Assembly (NCBI GenBank): GCA_016748015.1
Contig: JAAOMT010000659.1
Location: forward strand, 124,001-188,000
Source of the DNA: Geosiphon pyriformis
Lineage: Eukaryota; Glomeromycota; Glomeromycetes; Archaeosporales; Geosiphonaceae
Direction of reading: 5' to 3'
Length of the DNA: 64,000 nt
Shown: positions 34,438-47,189 of the stretch, in pieces
How positions within the stretch are numbered: the stretch's first letter is position 1
Layout: each line of letters begins with the position of its first letter
Made by a program: the position numbers and the translations under genes
The notes under the pieces: model-generated
Seen by the model: the letters and a program-made list of their open reading frames with translations, nothing else
Databases searched by the model: none
Told to the model about the DNA's origin: nothing

Positions 34438-34760
34438 ATTGTGGCTTTTATATCTTTTGTATCATCCCATTTACTGTCATCATCATTGCCTTACTCTTTA
34501 TCACTAATATCCAGTCTGTTAAATTTGTTTACTTTAATATCATAATCATTTATTGAAGTGGTATGATGTGTTTTTTTATATGATCTTTTTGTATTTCTAA
34601 CTTGATCTTTAGCTTTTCTTTTTTCTTTAGAATGAAATAGCATTTTTTTATGTGATGCAATGTTAATCTAGTATGTAATTGGTGCTTAGACAGAATTAAA
34701 GGATTTGAACCATGTAATGTTATACAACAAAATTGTATCACAATAGAAATGGTATTTTTA
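34438..34760 (-). pseudogene. possible N-terminal piece of the interrupted DDE transposase
   Basis: On the minus strand a basic then acidic frame reads RKAKDQVRNTKRSYKKTHHT and later SKWDDTKDIKATI up to the TA at 34436. If the Tc1 element and one TA are set aside, this frame continues in phase with the relic at 33025. The middle of a normal protein is missing, so the link is inference. A second overlapping frame (34741-34550) is likely a shadow. Confidence 0.35.
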
Positions 34761-34829
34761 ACTCAGGAATATATATCTATTCTTTAAATTTCTTTGGTTC
34801 CAATTAAAACTTTAATTTCTGTTTTGTAG

Positions 34830-35472
34830 TTCTGAATAAGAAGCAATTAAAGAAAGCTCTTTTGGCATTTATCAAAGAAAATTTTTTATTGAGATTGAGG
34901 AGATCATCTGAACCAAAAATTCAGATGACATTAATAAAAATAGTTACCACAAAAACCTCTTCGACTTATGACAAGGAATTTGGGCAAAAAAGTCTCACAT
35001 TGACAATTAAACAACCAACTCAAAAGAAACCCGATTTTCAAATTGAAGTTGATCTCTTAGAGCTGATAAAAGATTTATTGCAAATGATTGTTGATTAAAA
35101 AGATAATAGGTAAGGATATTTGAGATAGATTTCAATTTTAGTATTACAGCCTAGTTGTAACCTCTCATTTTCATATTCAGTAGTCAACAATATGCCAAAT
35201 TATTTATGGATTTACTGTTCAAAGAAAAATATCTAGAATATTATGATGTAATCAAAGAGCCAAGATTCTTAAACATGATTGAGATTGGTATTATGCACTT
35301 TTTTCTCATCAATTACTTAACACTTGACATATGTTTTCTATATTACATCAGCAGAAAATTCGAAAAAAATATCATCTATTTATGAATTTGATCAGGACTT
35401 ACAATTGATTTTGAAAATGCCATGTATTTTAATGATGATTCACGTATTTTTAAAGATGCCAAATTCTTACAA
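34830..35472 (+). pseudogene. bromodomain gene fragment with two introns, broken
   Basis: Three exon-like blocks: 34830-35109, 35181-35287 and 35352-35472, with introns 35110-35180 (GTAAGG...TTCAG) and 35288-35351 (GTATTA...ATCAG) that keep phase. Block 1 reads LKKALLAFIKENFLLRL and ends LLELIKDLLQMIVD then TAA. Block 2 reads YAKLFMDLLFKEKYLEYYDV and IKEPRFLNMIEI, the bromodomain ZA region. Block 3 reads SSIYEFDQDL and, after a one-base frameshift near 35397, IDFENAMYFNDDSRIFKDAKF, the typical bromodomain helix B-C region with the acetyl-lysine-binding Asn (YFND; usually YN). A stop and a frameshift show decay or sequence error. The parent gene, probably a chromatin reader, cannot be named. 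Confidence 0.72.
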
Positions 35473-38029
35473 GTGAGAAGTTTATTAGGCCTTTACAAAA
35501 AAATCTGGGTTTTATCTACTTGAACTAATATGTTTTATATATTTTTTGCATTAAAATAAACTCGTTAAAAAATGTACAATACTAACAAAAAAGAGCTATT
35601 TAAGATTATGGGCTTTAAGATAACTTCAGTTCTCCCAATTAAGATAAAGCCAAAGATCTTTCAATTTCAACCTAATTCTTCTAAATTAACACCAACTGAT
35701 ATAAATTTCTTGATTACTGTAATAAGTTATTATATATTACATTTTAATAAGTTGTTGAAATATTCAACAATTGAAATTTCTTTTACAGTCTAAGAAACTA
35801 ATTCTAAAACTAGATCATGATTTGGTCAAATACATGATAGGTATTTTAGTCATATTTTTTTTTAGTATAATTCATTATTCAAATATTAAATTTAATCAGA
35901 AACTTTTATTACAAAGAATTTTGTATATTTCTTAGATCCAAGCAATTCTTTAAAACACAACATTATAGTTATTAAAAGATTATTTGTGAATTCAAAGTAA
36001 GTATCTACATTAAAATAAAAATAATACTGGTCAAAATTTTTAAAGTTGTTAATTGTTTTTTACCTTGTAAGTTCTTTTTTTTCCGATCTAATTAAGTTAA
36101 TTTTTAATCATAAATATTACTCTTATGCTTTAAATTTTTAAGCTTTTAATTATTTTTGTCATCAGATAGAACACAATTTATTCCTAAAATTTTACAAAAA
36201 AAAAGTGTTCAAAACATTGGTCATTAAAAAACATATATTGCAAAATATTGTAAGAAAATGTTATATTATGTACATAGAGATTATATTTAAGATATAATAT
36301 TTGTTTTGAAATTGTTATATAATAACTGTAAATTTAATTCCACAGAATCTATTTATAGGATATTCTGAAAGATTTGATGACAATAATGTCTATGTATATG
36401 AATTTTCATATATAGTAATATTAAAATTTTTAACTATTATTAACAATTAAGAAAATACCTTTCTTTATGTCTAAAGTTATACTAGTATACATAATATACT
36501 ATTCAACACCATGAATTATAAAAATTTTTTCAGCAAAATCTGCCTTGGTTTTTTTATGTAGCATATTTTTAATCAAAAACTAATTAAAAATACATTAAAA
36601 ACTCAAAATAAACAAATTTTTTCCCTATTTATAATTTTATTATCATATATTACTATATAAGAACAAAAGCCAACAAATGTCTTTGAAAATCAACAAATAC
36701 AGAATGAAACATTTGAAAAAATAAAGTTAAAAATCAGAGTTTTGGATAATACAAATATCAACCAGTCATATATTTCATTTAATTTAATGGTCAAGTTATA
36801 TGATCAATTGTTTTTAAATACAACATTATCTTATCTAGTTTTTTTGATCTATTTTAAAGACTTATTTTTAAGATCTTTAGAAAAAACTTCATATTTGCCT
36901 AAACTGATGTATGTATATAATAAAAACAAGCACATAAAAGAGAAAACCAACTTTAATAAAATGCAAATTATTGATTAAACATCAAATAATGAGACAAATA
37001 TTAAATTTACTGTACAGAAAAACCTGAAAATTACATAAAAGTTAATAATTATAGTGTTTACAAAAACATTTGACAAACTTTTTCAATTACAGATAAAAAC
37101 AGTTTAGAAATATCTACCAAGCCATTAAATAGTATTGTCCATTTTAAAATGTATGCTTTAAATATTATAATATATAATACTTTAAAAAAAGATAAGTTAT
37201 CTATAATTTACTATAGAGTTTATTCATTAAAAAATTAATAGCATTAATTTTTTTTATAAATTTTGAGCCACATTTTTGCTTTAAGATATAGAAATTAAAG
37301 CAAGTGATTGATTTTTTGTAATGTTTCTTAATACCAAATATTTTGTTTATAGTATTATTCTTGGGCTAACAGCCAATTATATTATATTTATTCTAATATT
37401 TGTCTCAAATTTGCTGCTACTAGCACCAAAGCTAGTTGTTCTCAATGTTTATTAATAGAAATACAAAATTACAAATAGAGTGCAAATAACATTCCCAAAT
37501 TTTTTGACAATTGTTTATAGTATTTTTATGATTCCTTTGGTGTTTGGTATAAACAATATTGATATCTAAGTTTCTGTCCTAATAATGACAACTAAATATG
37601 ATGGTAGTATAAATAGAATATTTATAATTAATAGTGCTATATTACTAGCAGAAAACATACAGACCAAAAATATTATATCTTTATAAAAAAATAATTATCT
37701 AAATATTAAATTAATATTAATTGAAAATCTTTCTAAAAATAATAATACTTTAATAATTTATCATATAGTAATATGACTTTAATAATTGCTGATTGGCTAA
37801 AATCTGAATGATTGGCATCTAAAAATTAAAGATTAATAAAATAAGTGGTTAATTTTAAACTTTAATAACTTTATAAAATATATTATAATTCAAAAAATTA
37901 AATTGTAAATATAAAAAAAAAGAATTTAATCTATTATATTTACAGTTTAGTTTTTTAATATTATTAAAATTAAAAATTAGATACAATTTAAAATTATATA
38001 AATTGTTTAATAACTATAAATAGTTTGTA
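35473..38029. other. AT-rich stretch with two short unassigned frames
   Basis: A frame at 35572-35793 (+) reads KMYNTNKKELFKIMGFKITS and contains charged, non-repetitive sequence. It might be a further exon of the bromodomain gene. Another at 36742-36978 (+) reads MDNTNINQSYISFNLMVKLY and has no recognised motif. The remainder shows nothing supportable. Confidence 0.4.
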
Positions 38030-38990
38030 TTATACTAAAAGTTTTTGGTTTTTTTTTTGAATGTTATTAATATTATCTCACTGTAAATTTACAATTATTG
38101 AAAGCTATTAAATTTTTGATAACTAGATTTATCTTTAAATTATTTCCTATAATTTAAACTGCTGAGTTTATAAATAGAATAATTAATTTCATACTAGTTA
38201 CTTTGTGTAGTTATTTTGCAGTAAAAGTCAACTCTTTCCTAAAAATTGCTTATCTGAAAGCTTACTAAAAATATGTAGTTATTTTGCTATAAAAGTTAAC
38301 TTTTTTACAGAAATTTTGTCTATAAATTACTTTAATGATTTATAATAATAAAAAAATAAAAAAAATGTAAAAAAAAAGAATTTTGTTAAGGAAATTGTCT
38401 TCTGTTCAGGTCTAGAATTACTAACAGATTACTAAAATTAGTAGCTAATTAATTTTAAAATGTTAGTTGGGTTTTCGAAAAATTTCTAGTATAAATAATT
38501 AAAAAATTTATGTTTTTCAAGTGTTTGATTTTTATTTGATTTCTAAAGGATGATTTATTCTAATTAAGATTGATAATTCTGGATTAAGATACATTTTTTT
38601 TAAAAAAAAAGCTCTTCTTTTATACAATTTGTTGTAATACTAGTCTATAAATTTTAACTTTTTTTGTTATAATTTCGACAAACTAAAGATATATTTTAGG
38701 AAACTACAAGTTGTTTTTATAAAATATAAATTATTTCAATAAACTATTAAAATATTTCACAAATTTCGATGAATTCTTGAATATTACAGAGTTCAAAGTA
38801 TTGCATAATCTGATCAACACATTTGTGTATCATACAAATTAGATTATTAATTAGATAGTAATATTCAATAATTTGAAATAATAATAATATATGTTAATTA
38901 CTAATAGAACTTATAATGATAATTTTATGTTGATTACTGACTAAATTCTACTAGTAACATCAGCTCTGTTAATAGAAATAATACTGCACT
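38030..38990. repeat. repeat R, uninterrupted copy
   Basis: About 0.95 kb. It matches 9975-10506 in its first half and 28430-28920 in its second half, both in the same orientation. It contains an internal duplication of about 70 bp (TAGTTATTTTGC...AAAAGT(C/T)AACT at 38210 and 38279). No open frame and no clear terminal repeats were found. Element class unknown. Confidence 0.75.
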
Positions 38991-41900
38991 TTTAAATATA
39001 TACCAATTTAAAAAAATTCATTCTTAGTATATAATCTGAGTGGCAGAAAAAAATTATATAGTAATTGATTATTCTACAAAAATTTATAAATACTAAATAT
39101 ACATAAATGTATTTATGACAACAAATTTCTTTGCTTAATAATTAAAATTGATACAAGACAAAAGTTTGATTCTAATAATTCTTAATTTTTTTTTAAATGA
39201 TAAAAAAATTACTTGTGGAGATTTTTTTTTCTCGAATTTTAATTACTTGTATAAATATATTATATTTTACATTGAATTGTATAATATTATTAAATAACTT
39301 TGCTTTAACACGTTTATTAAATATAAATAAATATAGTTGGACATAATTAAAATCAATTTTATGAATTTATTCAAAAAAATAGATATTTTATATTTAAGTA
39401 TTATTGGCAAAAACAATATATACCAGATTACATAGTCTTAGCTTCAATAAAATATTAGACAAAGTTAAGTTAAAAGAAAAGTCTAAATGAAAATTAAATA
39501 AAAAATAGTTAAAATTATAAAATATTCACATTTACTTATAAAATTATCTGGAAAAATTATTAATGTTAACAAAATAAAAAATGTTTCAGAAGTTTATTCA
39601 ATTTCTTCAATAAAAAACTTATTACAATCCTAATTTGCTTACTTATAATAACAGAAAAAACAAAAAACTTAAGAAATATTCTTAATTTTTTAGTTAAAAT
39701 AAGTTAATCTGTCATGTTTTATTTGAGATTTATATTACAAAATACTTAATAATAAGACTAAAGCCAAAGTTAATATATTACAAAGTACAAAATTGTATAT
39801 ATGTAATTATTAAGAAGTTAAAAAAAATTTAGCTATATATAACTAGAATATTATTGTTGTTTAGATTAAAAATATATATTGTTTTTTTTTTGAAGATTGT
39901 TCTTATATAGTTATCTTGAATAAAGTAAATATTATTATATATCAAATAAATAATAGAATTTATGTTTGAAAATTTAAAAATACTATGTGAAATTTATTAA
40001 CGTTAATAGTTTATGTTATAACTATAGATGTCTTTGTAAATAAAAGTATATTAACTTTCTTAAAACAATATTGAAGTAAAAACATATGAGTTTTTGATAA
40101 TAAGTATTAACCACATAAAAATAAGTTTGTAAAAAATTCTTTATAAATCAAATAAAAAAGCAAAGACTATATATAAAAGTCTTAAGATATTTAAAAAAAG
40201 TAAGTGAATTGTTTTTTCAATTATTATATAAAAAAAGCAAAAAATATAGCTATTCAAGCTTCTAAATTATTAAAACCAAATAGTTTATGTATTTTATTAC
40301 AAATTTATTTTGGTTAAATAAATAAAAAAAACAGTATTAAAAAGATTTTACTAATATTAATACTATTTAAAATGTTCTTATTATGTAGTTTATATAAGTA
40401 TTATAGAAAGTAATATTTTCTTTAAAGTTTCTAATTATTTTGATGTAGTTATAGAAATAAGCAATATTAATACAAAAGTATATATTAAAGCTTTTGCTCA
40501 AATGTTTTATTGAGTATATGATTATTTATATTATATTATTCTTTTTATAATAGTAAAAAAACTAATATTTACAAAGAACTGAATTATAATTTTATTTATA
40601 TTAAAATTTTTGTTTTAAAATTTAGTAACTTGTTAACTGTTATAAAAAAATATTGTAAATGAAATAAAATTAATAATTATTATATATTTTAATTTATCTT
40701 CAATTATAAAGACTTATATTGAAATTAAATATTAAAGATACTTATTGGCCAAATATTTTTTTAAGATTTTTTGCAGTCTTATTGCTAATATTAAAGCAAT
40801 TTTTGAATTAATTTTGGTAGAAAATACTAAAAAAGTTAACAAAAATAAAATTTTTCATATTATTAAGAATATTGAAAAAAATTAAAAGCTTAAATACAAA
40901 ATCAATAATTAATGTTTCAGATATTAGTCTTAATAAAGCTGAAATTTTTAAGCAAAACTTTATATGCTTTTTTGTTGATAATATAACTTTACAATATTAT
41001 TATTTATAGAAAACATATGTTTTAAACAATATTGATAACAAGAATAATATTCAAGACTAAGATATAAATAATAATAATTAAATTAAACTTTGTAACATAA
41101 ATTTCGTGAAAAGATATAATAATTCTGAACTTTTACAATATTTTAAAAAACTAACATATTTCAAAAACAAGATTTTAATTCAACAAATTCTATAAAAAAT
41201 TTAAAAATCAAAGAAAAAATACAATAGAAAAATTCATATAATTTTATGAACTCTTTTTTAGTTAATTTGCATAAATTTTATTTAGCAAAACAATAAAAAA
41301 TTGTTAAAATTCGAAAAGATGTATTATTACTCTTTGGCTTTAAAACCAAAGCTAAAAAATATTTAACCTTAATATTACAATAAAATTTATTAATACAATG
41401 CTAGATAATTAGTGTGGTTATACTGTTAAGAATAAAAAAACTTATGTAGATTTTAAAAGTAATCAAATATAAAAAAAACATATTGGATTTATTATATACT
41501 ATTTAATAATATTGAATTTGAAATTATAAAAAGAATAATGACTATAAAATTAAATAATCCTAATTATTACTCTACAAATCCAATTTTTTTATCATATAAA
41601 CCTGAATTGATTAATAAAACTTAAGAACTTTTCGATTCTATACTTATTACTACTGATATTACTATTTTAAAATCTAATAATAAAATTTGTAAAAAGAGTT
41701 CTTGTAATAACATAGTTAAACAATTTATAACAAATTTCCCACAATTCTTTTTTATAATATTAATTCAAAATAAATCAAAATAATAAAAAAGTTTAAATAT
41801 TAGAATATATATTATAAAGTTAATAAAAAATAGCAATTTAGTACTATGTGTTTTATTTTTTATTAATATTTTTTAAGTAAAAAACAGATATTAAAGAAAA

Positions 41901-42670
41901 ATTATGTTTTGGATATTTATCAAATAAATAATAATATTAATTAATATTATTCAGTAAAAATGTCTTTTATAATCCAGTTTTTTTTGTTCATTAACCAAAT
42001 TAAAGCTTAGTAATTAGTATAAACATCAAATTTTCTTTTTATAAAATATTTATTTCAATAAATAATAGATTATATTACTGTTAGTTATTTTTTTTTAGCA
42101 ACTATATAGTTTTTTTCTACTAGTTTTAAAGTTTTATCATTATAGACTATAATATATTCTTTAATCTAAAAGATCATAATTTTTTTTCTTTTCTTAAATT
42201 GTATTCGTGTTAACCTTTTGAAAGATGTTATTAAATAAATAATCACTGAAAAATGCAAACAATATCTGTTACCAAATTTTAGAAGCACTAATTGAAACAT
42301 AGAATTATATTAGTTATATTATCTTTTGTTAACAATACAGACCATTTTTCTATTTTTAAACTCTTGAAAAAATTGTGACAGAGATATTTATAAAACAGAT
42401 TTTCCATATTTAATTTATACATATTTAATTCACTTTTTAATTGAAATTTTTTTTGATTATTTTTTATCATATAATACATGCTATCCATTAATGTGTTATT
42501 CCAATTTATAACATAAAAGTGGAGGTTTTTTATTTTTTTCATTCATTATTGTATGAATAATTACTTTTTTCTACCAAATTGGCCATTATTGTTATAAAAA
42601 ATAAAGCAACAATAACAAAAACTTAATCATATCTACAGAATATGAACAAAAAATGCAAAACTTCTTAATT
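38991..42670. other. very AT-rich stretch, nothing recognised
   Basis: About 3.7 kb with short frames only. A segment at 41100-41700 has slightly more mixed coding-like text but no domain I can name. An 84-codon frame at 42288-42542 (-) is unassigned. Confidence 0.5.
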
Positions 42671-42895
42671 TTTTAGAGGTGGAATCTCACCCGATTTAAA
42701 TAAAATTTTATATTTCAATTATATATTAAATTTTGCAGTATTTATTTATGAATTTTCGATTATTATATCATATTTTAATGTAATTAAATTTGTGATAAGA
42801 AAGATTTTAAAAAAGAAATAAAATTTTGTATTAGATTTCAAATTTAATATAACAGAACTTATGTGAGATCACCTGTGGATCACATTTATATGTAG

Positions 42896-42903
42896 TATAA
42901 AAG
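42896..42903 (+). promoter_or_regulatory. candidate TATA box of the BTB-BACK-TLDc gene
   Basis: TATAAAAG lies 91 bp upstream of the ATG at 42994 and is followed by less AT-rich sequence. It is the only strict TATAAA-type motif immediately upstream of the gene. Confidence 0.45.
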
Positions 42904-42928
42904 TCAGCACTGATTTGATTTTGTGAAA

Positions 42929-42964
42929 ATGCCTTTGCTTAAACACTACAGATCGAAATATTAA
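42929..42964 (+). other. upstream ORF in the BTB-BACK-TLDc leader
   Basis: An 11-codon frame (MPLLKHYRSKY, stop TAA) begins 33 bp after the candidate TATA box and ends 29 bp before the main ATG. If the transcript starts upstream of it, it could lower initiation at the main start. Transcription start is unknown. Confidence 0.4.
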
Positions 42965-42993
42965 TATTTCGAAGCTTTTTATATATTTTACTA

Positions 42994-44494
42994 ATGTCAC
43001 CCCAACAACACTTTCACGCTTTATCCAATGATTTTGGGAATCTGTTTGATAGTCAAAAGTTTTCTGACGTTAAAATTATAGTTGGCGAAGCGCCCAATAT
43101 TAGAACTTTTCAAGCTCATTCGCAAATTTTAGCAGCAAGATCACCCTAGTTTGCTGTGGCACTCTCTGGCAATTGGATTAAAAGGGAAAATGATGCCATT
43201 ATCTTCGCTAAACCTAATATTTCTCCTAATATTTTCGAGATAATTCTCAGGTAAGGATTTTCATTTGCTTTAAAGTATTTTGGCCAATATGATTTCTATG
43301 TTTTTTTTCCTATACAGATATATTTATAATGGCGAGATTTCTCTTGATAAACATGGAGTACCTACCATTTTAGAATTGCTTGTTATCGCTGATGAGCTTA
43401 TTCTAGAAAACTTTATTGATCCCCTTGAAGACTATTTGATCGAACACCATGCAAAAGAGTTAGAAGAAAATTTCGCCACTTTACAAAAAACTTCATTCAT
43501 GCATGATTCTTTCAAAAAGTTACAAAAATTCTGCACCGAAATAGCTGCAAACAATCCAGCTATAGTCTTCAACTCTCAAGATTTTACTTCCCTTAGTGAA
43601 AATGCTCTTTCCTCAATTTTAACCCAGGATGAAATAAATATAGAAGAATCTGAAATATGGGAAAAGATTGTGGAATGGGGAGTTGCTAAATTGGATAATT
43701 ATATTCAGACGAAGAACGTTCTTTACTGGACAGATGAAAACTTTAACGCCTTTAAGGAATCCATTGAAAGACTTTTACCTTTAATCAGGTTCTTTAACAT
43801 ATCTTCAGTTGACTTCTATCACAAAGTAAAACCATTTGCGAGAATCTTACCTGGATCTTTATATGAAGATCTTTTACATCATTATCTCGTACCAGGTAGC
43901 CATCAAAAGTCTGTAGACGCTCAGCCATTACGTTGTTCTCGATCAAATATTGATTCAAAGCTTCTTCAATCGCATAATATAAAACAGCTTGATCATTGGA
44001 TTCAAGGCAAAGATAAAAATACTCCTTTTGAAAATCAACTTGGAAATGATTTTCAATTGTTACTTCGAGGCAGTCGAGACGGATTCGCTCCAACCAATTT
44101 TCATCGATTATGCGATAATAACGGAGCAACAGTAAGCGTAATAAAAGTTAAAGGAACTGGTCAGGTAATCGGCGGCTATAACCCACAGTCTTGGTACTCT
44201 CGGGAAGAACAAATAGATGGAAAAGGAAGTTTTATTTTCTCCCTTGGAGATGGCAAAGCTGGAAATTCTAAACTTAGCAAATTTGTTGGCTCACATGGAC
44301 CTTATGGTGGGCTAAATCACGGACCCCAATTTAATGCCGATATTCGTGTGTTTGGCGATGATTTTAAAAATAGTCCAGAGTGCTATTGTCAAAAGACATT
44401 AAACTATGAGCATGCTATAATGCCTGGATCAGAAAAGGAAAAGGTGAATTTTCTTTTCGAGGAGTATGAAGTTTTTCAAATTATAAAAAGATAA
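42994..44494 (+). CDS. BTB-BACK-TLDc domain protein, two exons, with an in-frame TAG at codon 52
   Basis: Exon 1 is 42994-43250 and exon 2 is 43318-44494. The 67-bp intron (GTAAGG...ATACAG) joins in phase, giving 477 codons plus stop. The start MSPQQHFHALSNDFG is the first in-frame ATG and precedes FDSQKFSDVKIIVGE, the standard opening of a BTB fold. The BTB domain covers about residues 15-115 (RTFQAHSQILAARSP, FEIILRYIYNGEI). A BACK region follows at about 120-240 (NALSSILTQDEINIEESEIW, VEWGVAKLD). The TLDc domain covers about 295-476 (FQLLLRGSRDGFAPTNFHRL, TVSVIKVKGTGQVIGGYNP, FIFSL, GPQFNADIRVF). BTB-BACK proteins often act as cullin-3 adaptors, and TLDc domains are linked to oxidative-stress resistance and V-ATPase regulation. 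A TAG at 43147-43149 stands where the family has an aromatic residue (SP-Y-F), so the gene is a fresh pseudogene or this is a base-call error. Base composition is less AT-rich than the flanks. Confidence 0.88.
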
Positions 44495-46049
44495 ATTTGT
44501 TATTATCTAATTTGATTTTACATATTGTTAAGACTATTCTCTAAAAAATATTCACTAGCAGAATATTATATAGGCTCTTATTTTAAACCCCACAATAAAG
44601 TTAAAAAATATATATTTAACATTAAAAAACTTTTAGAACTTATAATAAAAGTAATCTCTAAAGTTTAGGTCTTTATTACAGGCTAAAACCATAAAACGCT
44701 CTTTAGCTGAATGGAATTAGAAATACAACTTTAAAATTATAATTTTAGATGATGCTTTTTTTTTACTAGCAATAAAATAAAAATATATACTTTTATAGAT
44801 GTCTAATGAGGACCTCAAGATTTTCAATTAAAAAGATGCCCTCAGCTCCGAAACACTAACTTTTTAATAAATAGATTCTTCTAATTATTATTTTTAAAAT
44901 CGAGATATTTCTCAGTAAGCTCGAAATACTGTTCCCTTTAGAATTTTCAGTTTGCATTTGAAAAAGATTTTCTTGATTCAAACTTAATAATAAATGAATA
45001 ATGTATTTTTGATAATTTATAATTAATTTATTAATAAGTCAAAAATGCGATTAAATGCTTTTGGAATTTAAATTCATTGTTTAAAATAATACAAATGTTT
45101 ATACCTGAAATTTAATTATTTATTTTAATCTTCTACAACAAATTTTAAAGATACTTTAATGTTTAAAAGTATAGAATTTAAATTTGATATAATAACATAT
45201 GTTAAAAAACCAAATTCATATATAAAAAAAAGAATAAACATAAAAATATAAGTCAATTAGTAAAAAAAGTTCAAAATTAAAAAAGTTTTGATTTGATTAT
45301 TTAGATTTTTTAACAAGTTTTATACAACAAAAAAATTCTCATTACAACTATAAAATTGTAGATTTAATAAACAATTTAATAAGAAAAAACCCACAGATCA
45401 AATATTATTTATTATTAAAAATATGATATATTATATTTTTATTCAATATTAAAATCAATTATTTTAATTCTTAACTTTTTGAACAACTTTAATGAAAAAT
45501 GCGCTATAAATAAAATAAGTAAATTTCTTATGTATTAGAAATTTAGCATTTATTTTCATAATTTTACTATTTTGTAAAAAAAATTACTAATACGAAAAAT
45601 ATATTGTTAAGCTATAAGGTTTTATCAATAATGACTCGCAATAATTTATTCAGTTTATACAAAAAATTGTTTTTTATATTAAATAATAAAACAACATAGA
45701 CTCTTTCTCTTTTCTATTTCCATAATTACATTTAAAATAAAAAAGCAATTGCTGTTTTAAATACACCTTATTTGTTTTTGACTGAAAGTTTTTATAGTTA
45801 AGTTTCTTTTAAAATGACATATTAGAATTAGTTTTCGTGTTGTTATTACTTTTTTGAAAAACTTAAAGGTCTTTAATAGCAAATTAATAATAGAGTTATT
45901 ATTACTGCTGTTCAAATGCCAAAACAGCAAAAAAACAATCTTTTTTTTTTGAAAAATAGAACTTTAAATTTCTTTTTTGTTAATGTTCTTATGAATTTTT
46001 TATTATTAATACTGATTATAATATTTAATTTGGATATTTTATTGATCTG
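44495..46049. other. AT-rich stretch, nothing recognised
   Basis: Downstream of the TLDc gene. No open frame of substance, no repeat similarity to other parts of the window that I can follow. Confidence 0.5.
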
Positions 46050-46370
46050 ATATTAGATAATAGTTCATTAGTTAGTATTATAGCCCAGCATTTCTTAGAT
46101 GTAATTGGAAGAAAAGTTAATGAACTATTAACTAGACCTATAACCAATGTTTACAGAAATAAAAAAAAATCTAGAAATCATTAAAGCTGTTCTCATTAAA
46201 ATCAATAGTGTGTGTATTAAAATTATATGAAAGTATTAAAGACAAAAGACTATACCATAATTGTTAAAAACAAATAGTTAAAGAAAACCAAAGTTTTTTT
46301 GGACTATAAACTTTGTGAACTTACAATTTGCAGTAAAACCAAACCAATTATAGTCAAGTGTTAACATTAG
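46050..46370 (+). pseudogene. protease remnant of the second gypsy relic
   Basis: The frame reads DNSSLVSIIAQHFLDVIGRK, then LLTRPITNVYRNKKKSLEII, KAVLIKINSV and, after a frame change, KDYTIIVKN and KTKVFLDYKLCELTICS. This matches the layout of a retropepsin (flap, hydrophobic core strands, W-L after N in active relatives). The catalytic Asp-Ser-Gly is not intact. A frame on the opposite strand at 46278-46559 is a shadow. Confidence 0.6.
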
Positions 46371-47189
46371 ACTATATTTCTTGTAGTGATTCAACAACAG
46401 CAGTAGCAAAGCAACAATAATAATAACTCTGATGAATTTGAAGACTCTAAAAAAGAAGAAAAAAAAAAGAAAAAAAGCCAAATTAGTCTTCACTATTTTT
46501 AATAATAATAGAAAACTCTTGGATAATATACAAGCCAATAGCAAAAAATTAATAGCCAATAAAAAACTTATTTATTGGCCATACTATAATATAATTAAAA
46601 AAATATTCGAATAACAATCAAAGAAAAAAGCAAAATAGAACTACTAATAATATGGTTCCTGTACTCAATACTGATGTAATTATTCTCTCTATTTTCTAAA
46701 TAACAAATGCAAATTATGTTTATTTTTTTTCAAAAATTGAAAACTGATTATACTAATCTCTGATAAAAAAATTAAGGCTGTTTAAAAGATATTCGAAAAA
46801 AATACTTGAAGTCTAATTATAATAGTTGAGCAAAAAGAGCCTAATGAAAAAAATCGAAAAATAGATATTAAAACCCTGTTAATCCGAAATAAATCAGTAA
46901 TATCAAATGAAAGAGAACATAAATCTTATTTAACATGTGATTAAAATACAAAATGTCTAATCTATTCATTTAAAGCCTTACTAATTAAACAGAAAATAAT
47001 AAATTTATTAAGAAAAAAATAGATTGGATAAAAAAACTTGAATTTATATAGGAAACCAAAAGTAAATAAACATTTTCTGTTATAGTAGTATCTAAAAAAA
47101 AACGTTATAATTTTGTATTAATTATTAACAATTAAATACTATTACCAAATAAGATATGTAATTTTTTCCGAAAGTTAACAATACTCTTA

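Noticed and set aside
34701-34711. tRNA B-box-like GGTTCAAATCC on the minus strand
   Set aside because: The flanking bases do not form a T-stem or a cloverleaf and no A-box is found at the right distance.
43794-44129. 111-codon minus-strand frame
   Set aside because: Antisense shadow of exon 2 of the BTB-BACK-TLDc gene, which has clear domains.
46278-46559. 93-codon minus-strand frame
   Set aside because: Opposite to protease and spacer sequence of the second gypsy relic; poly-Phe and Leu-rich shadow of an A-rich tract.
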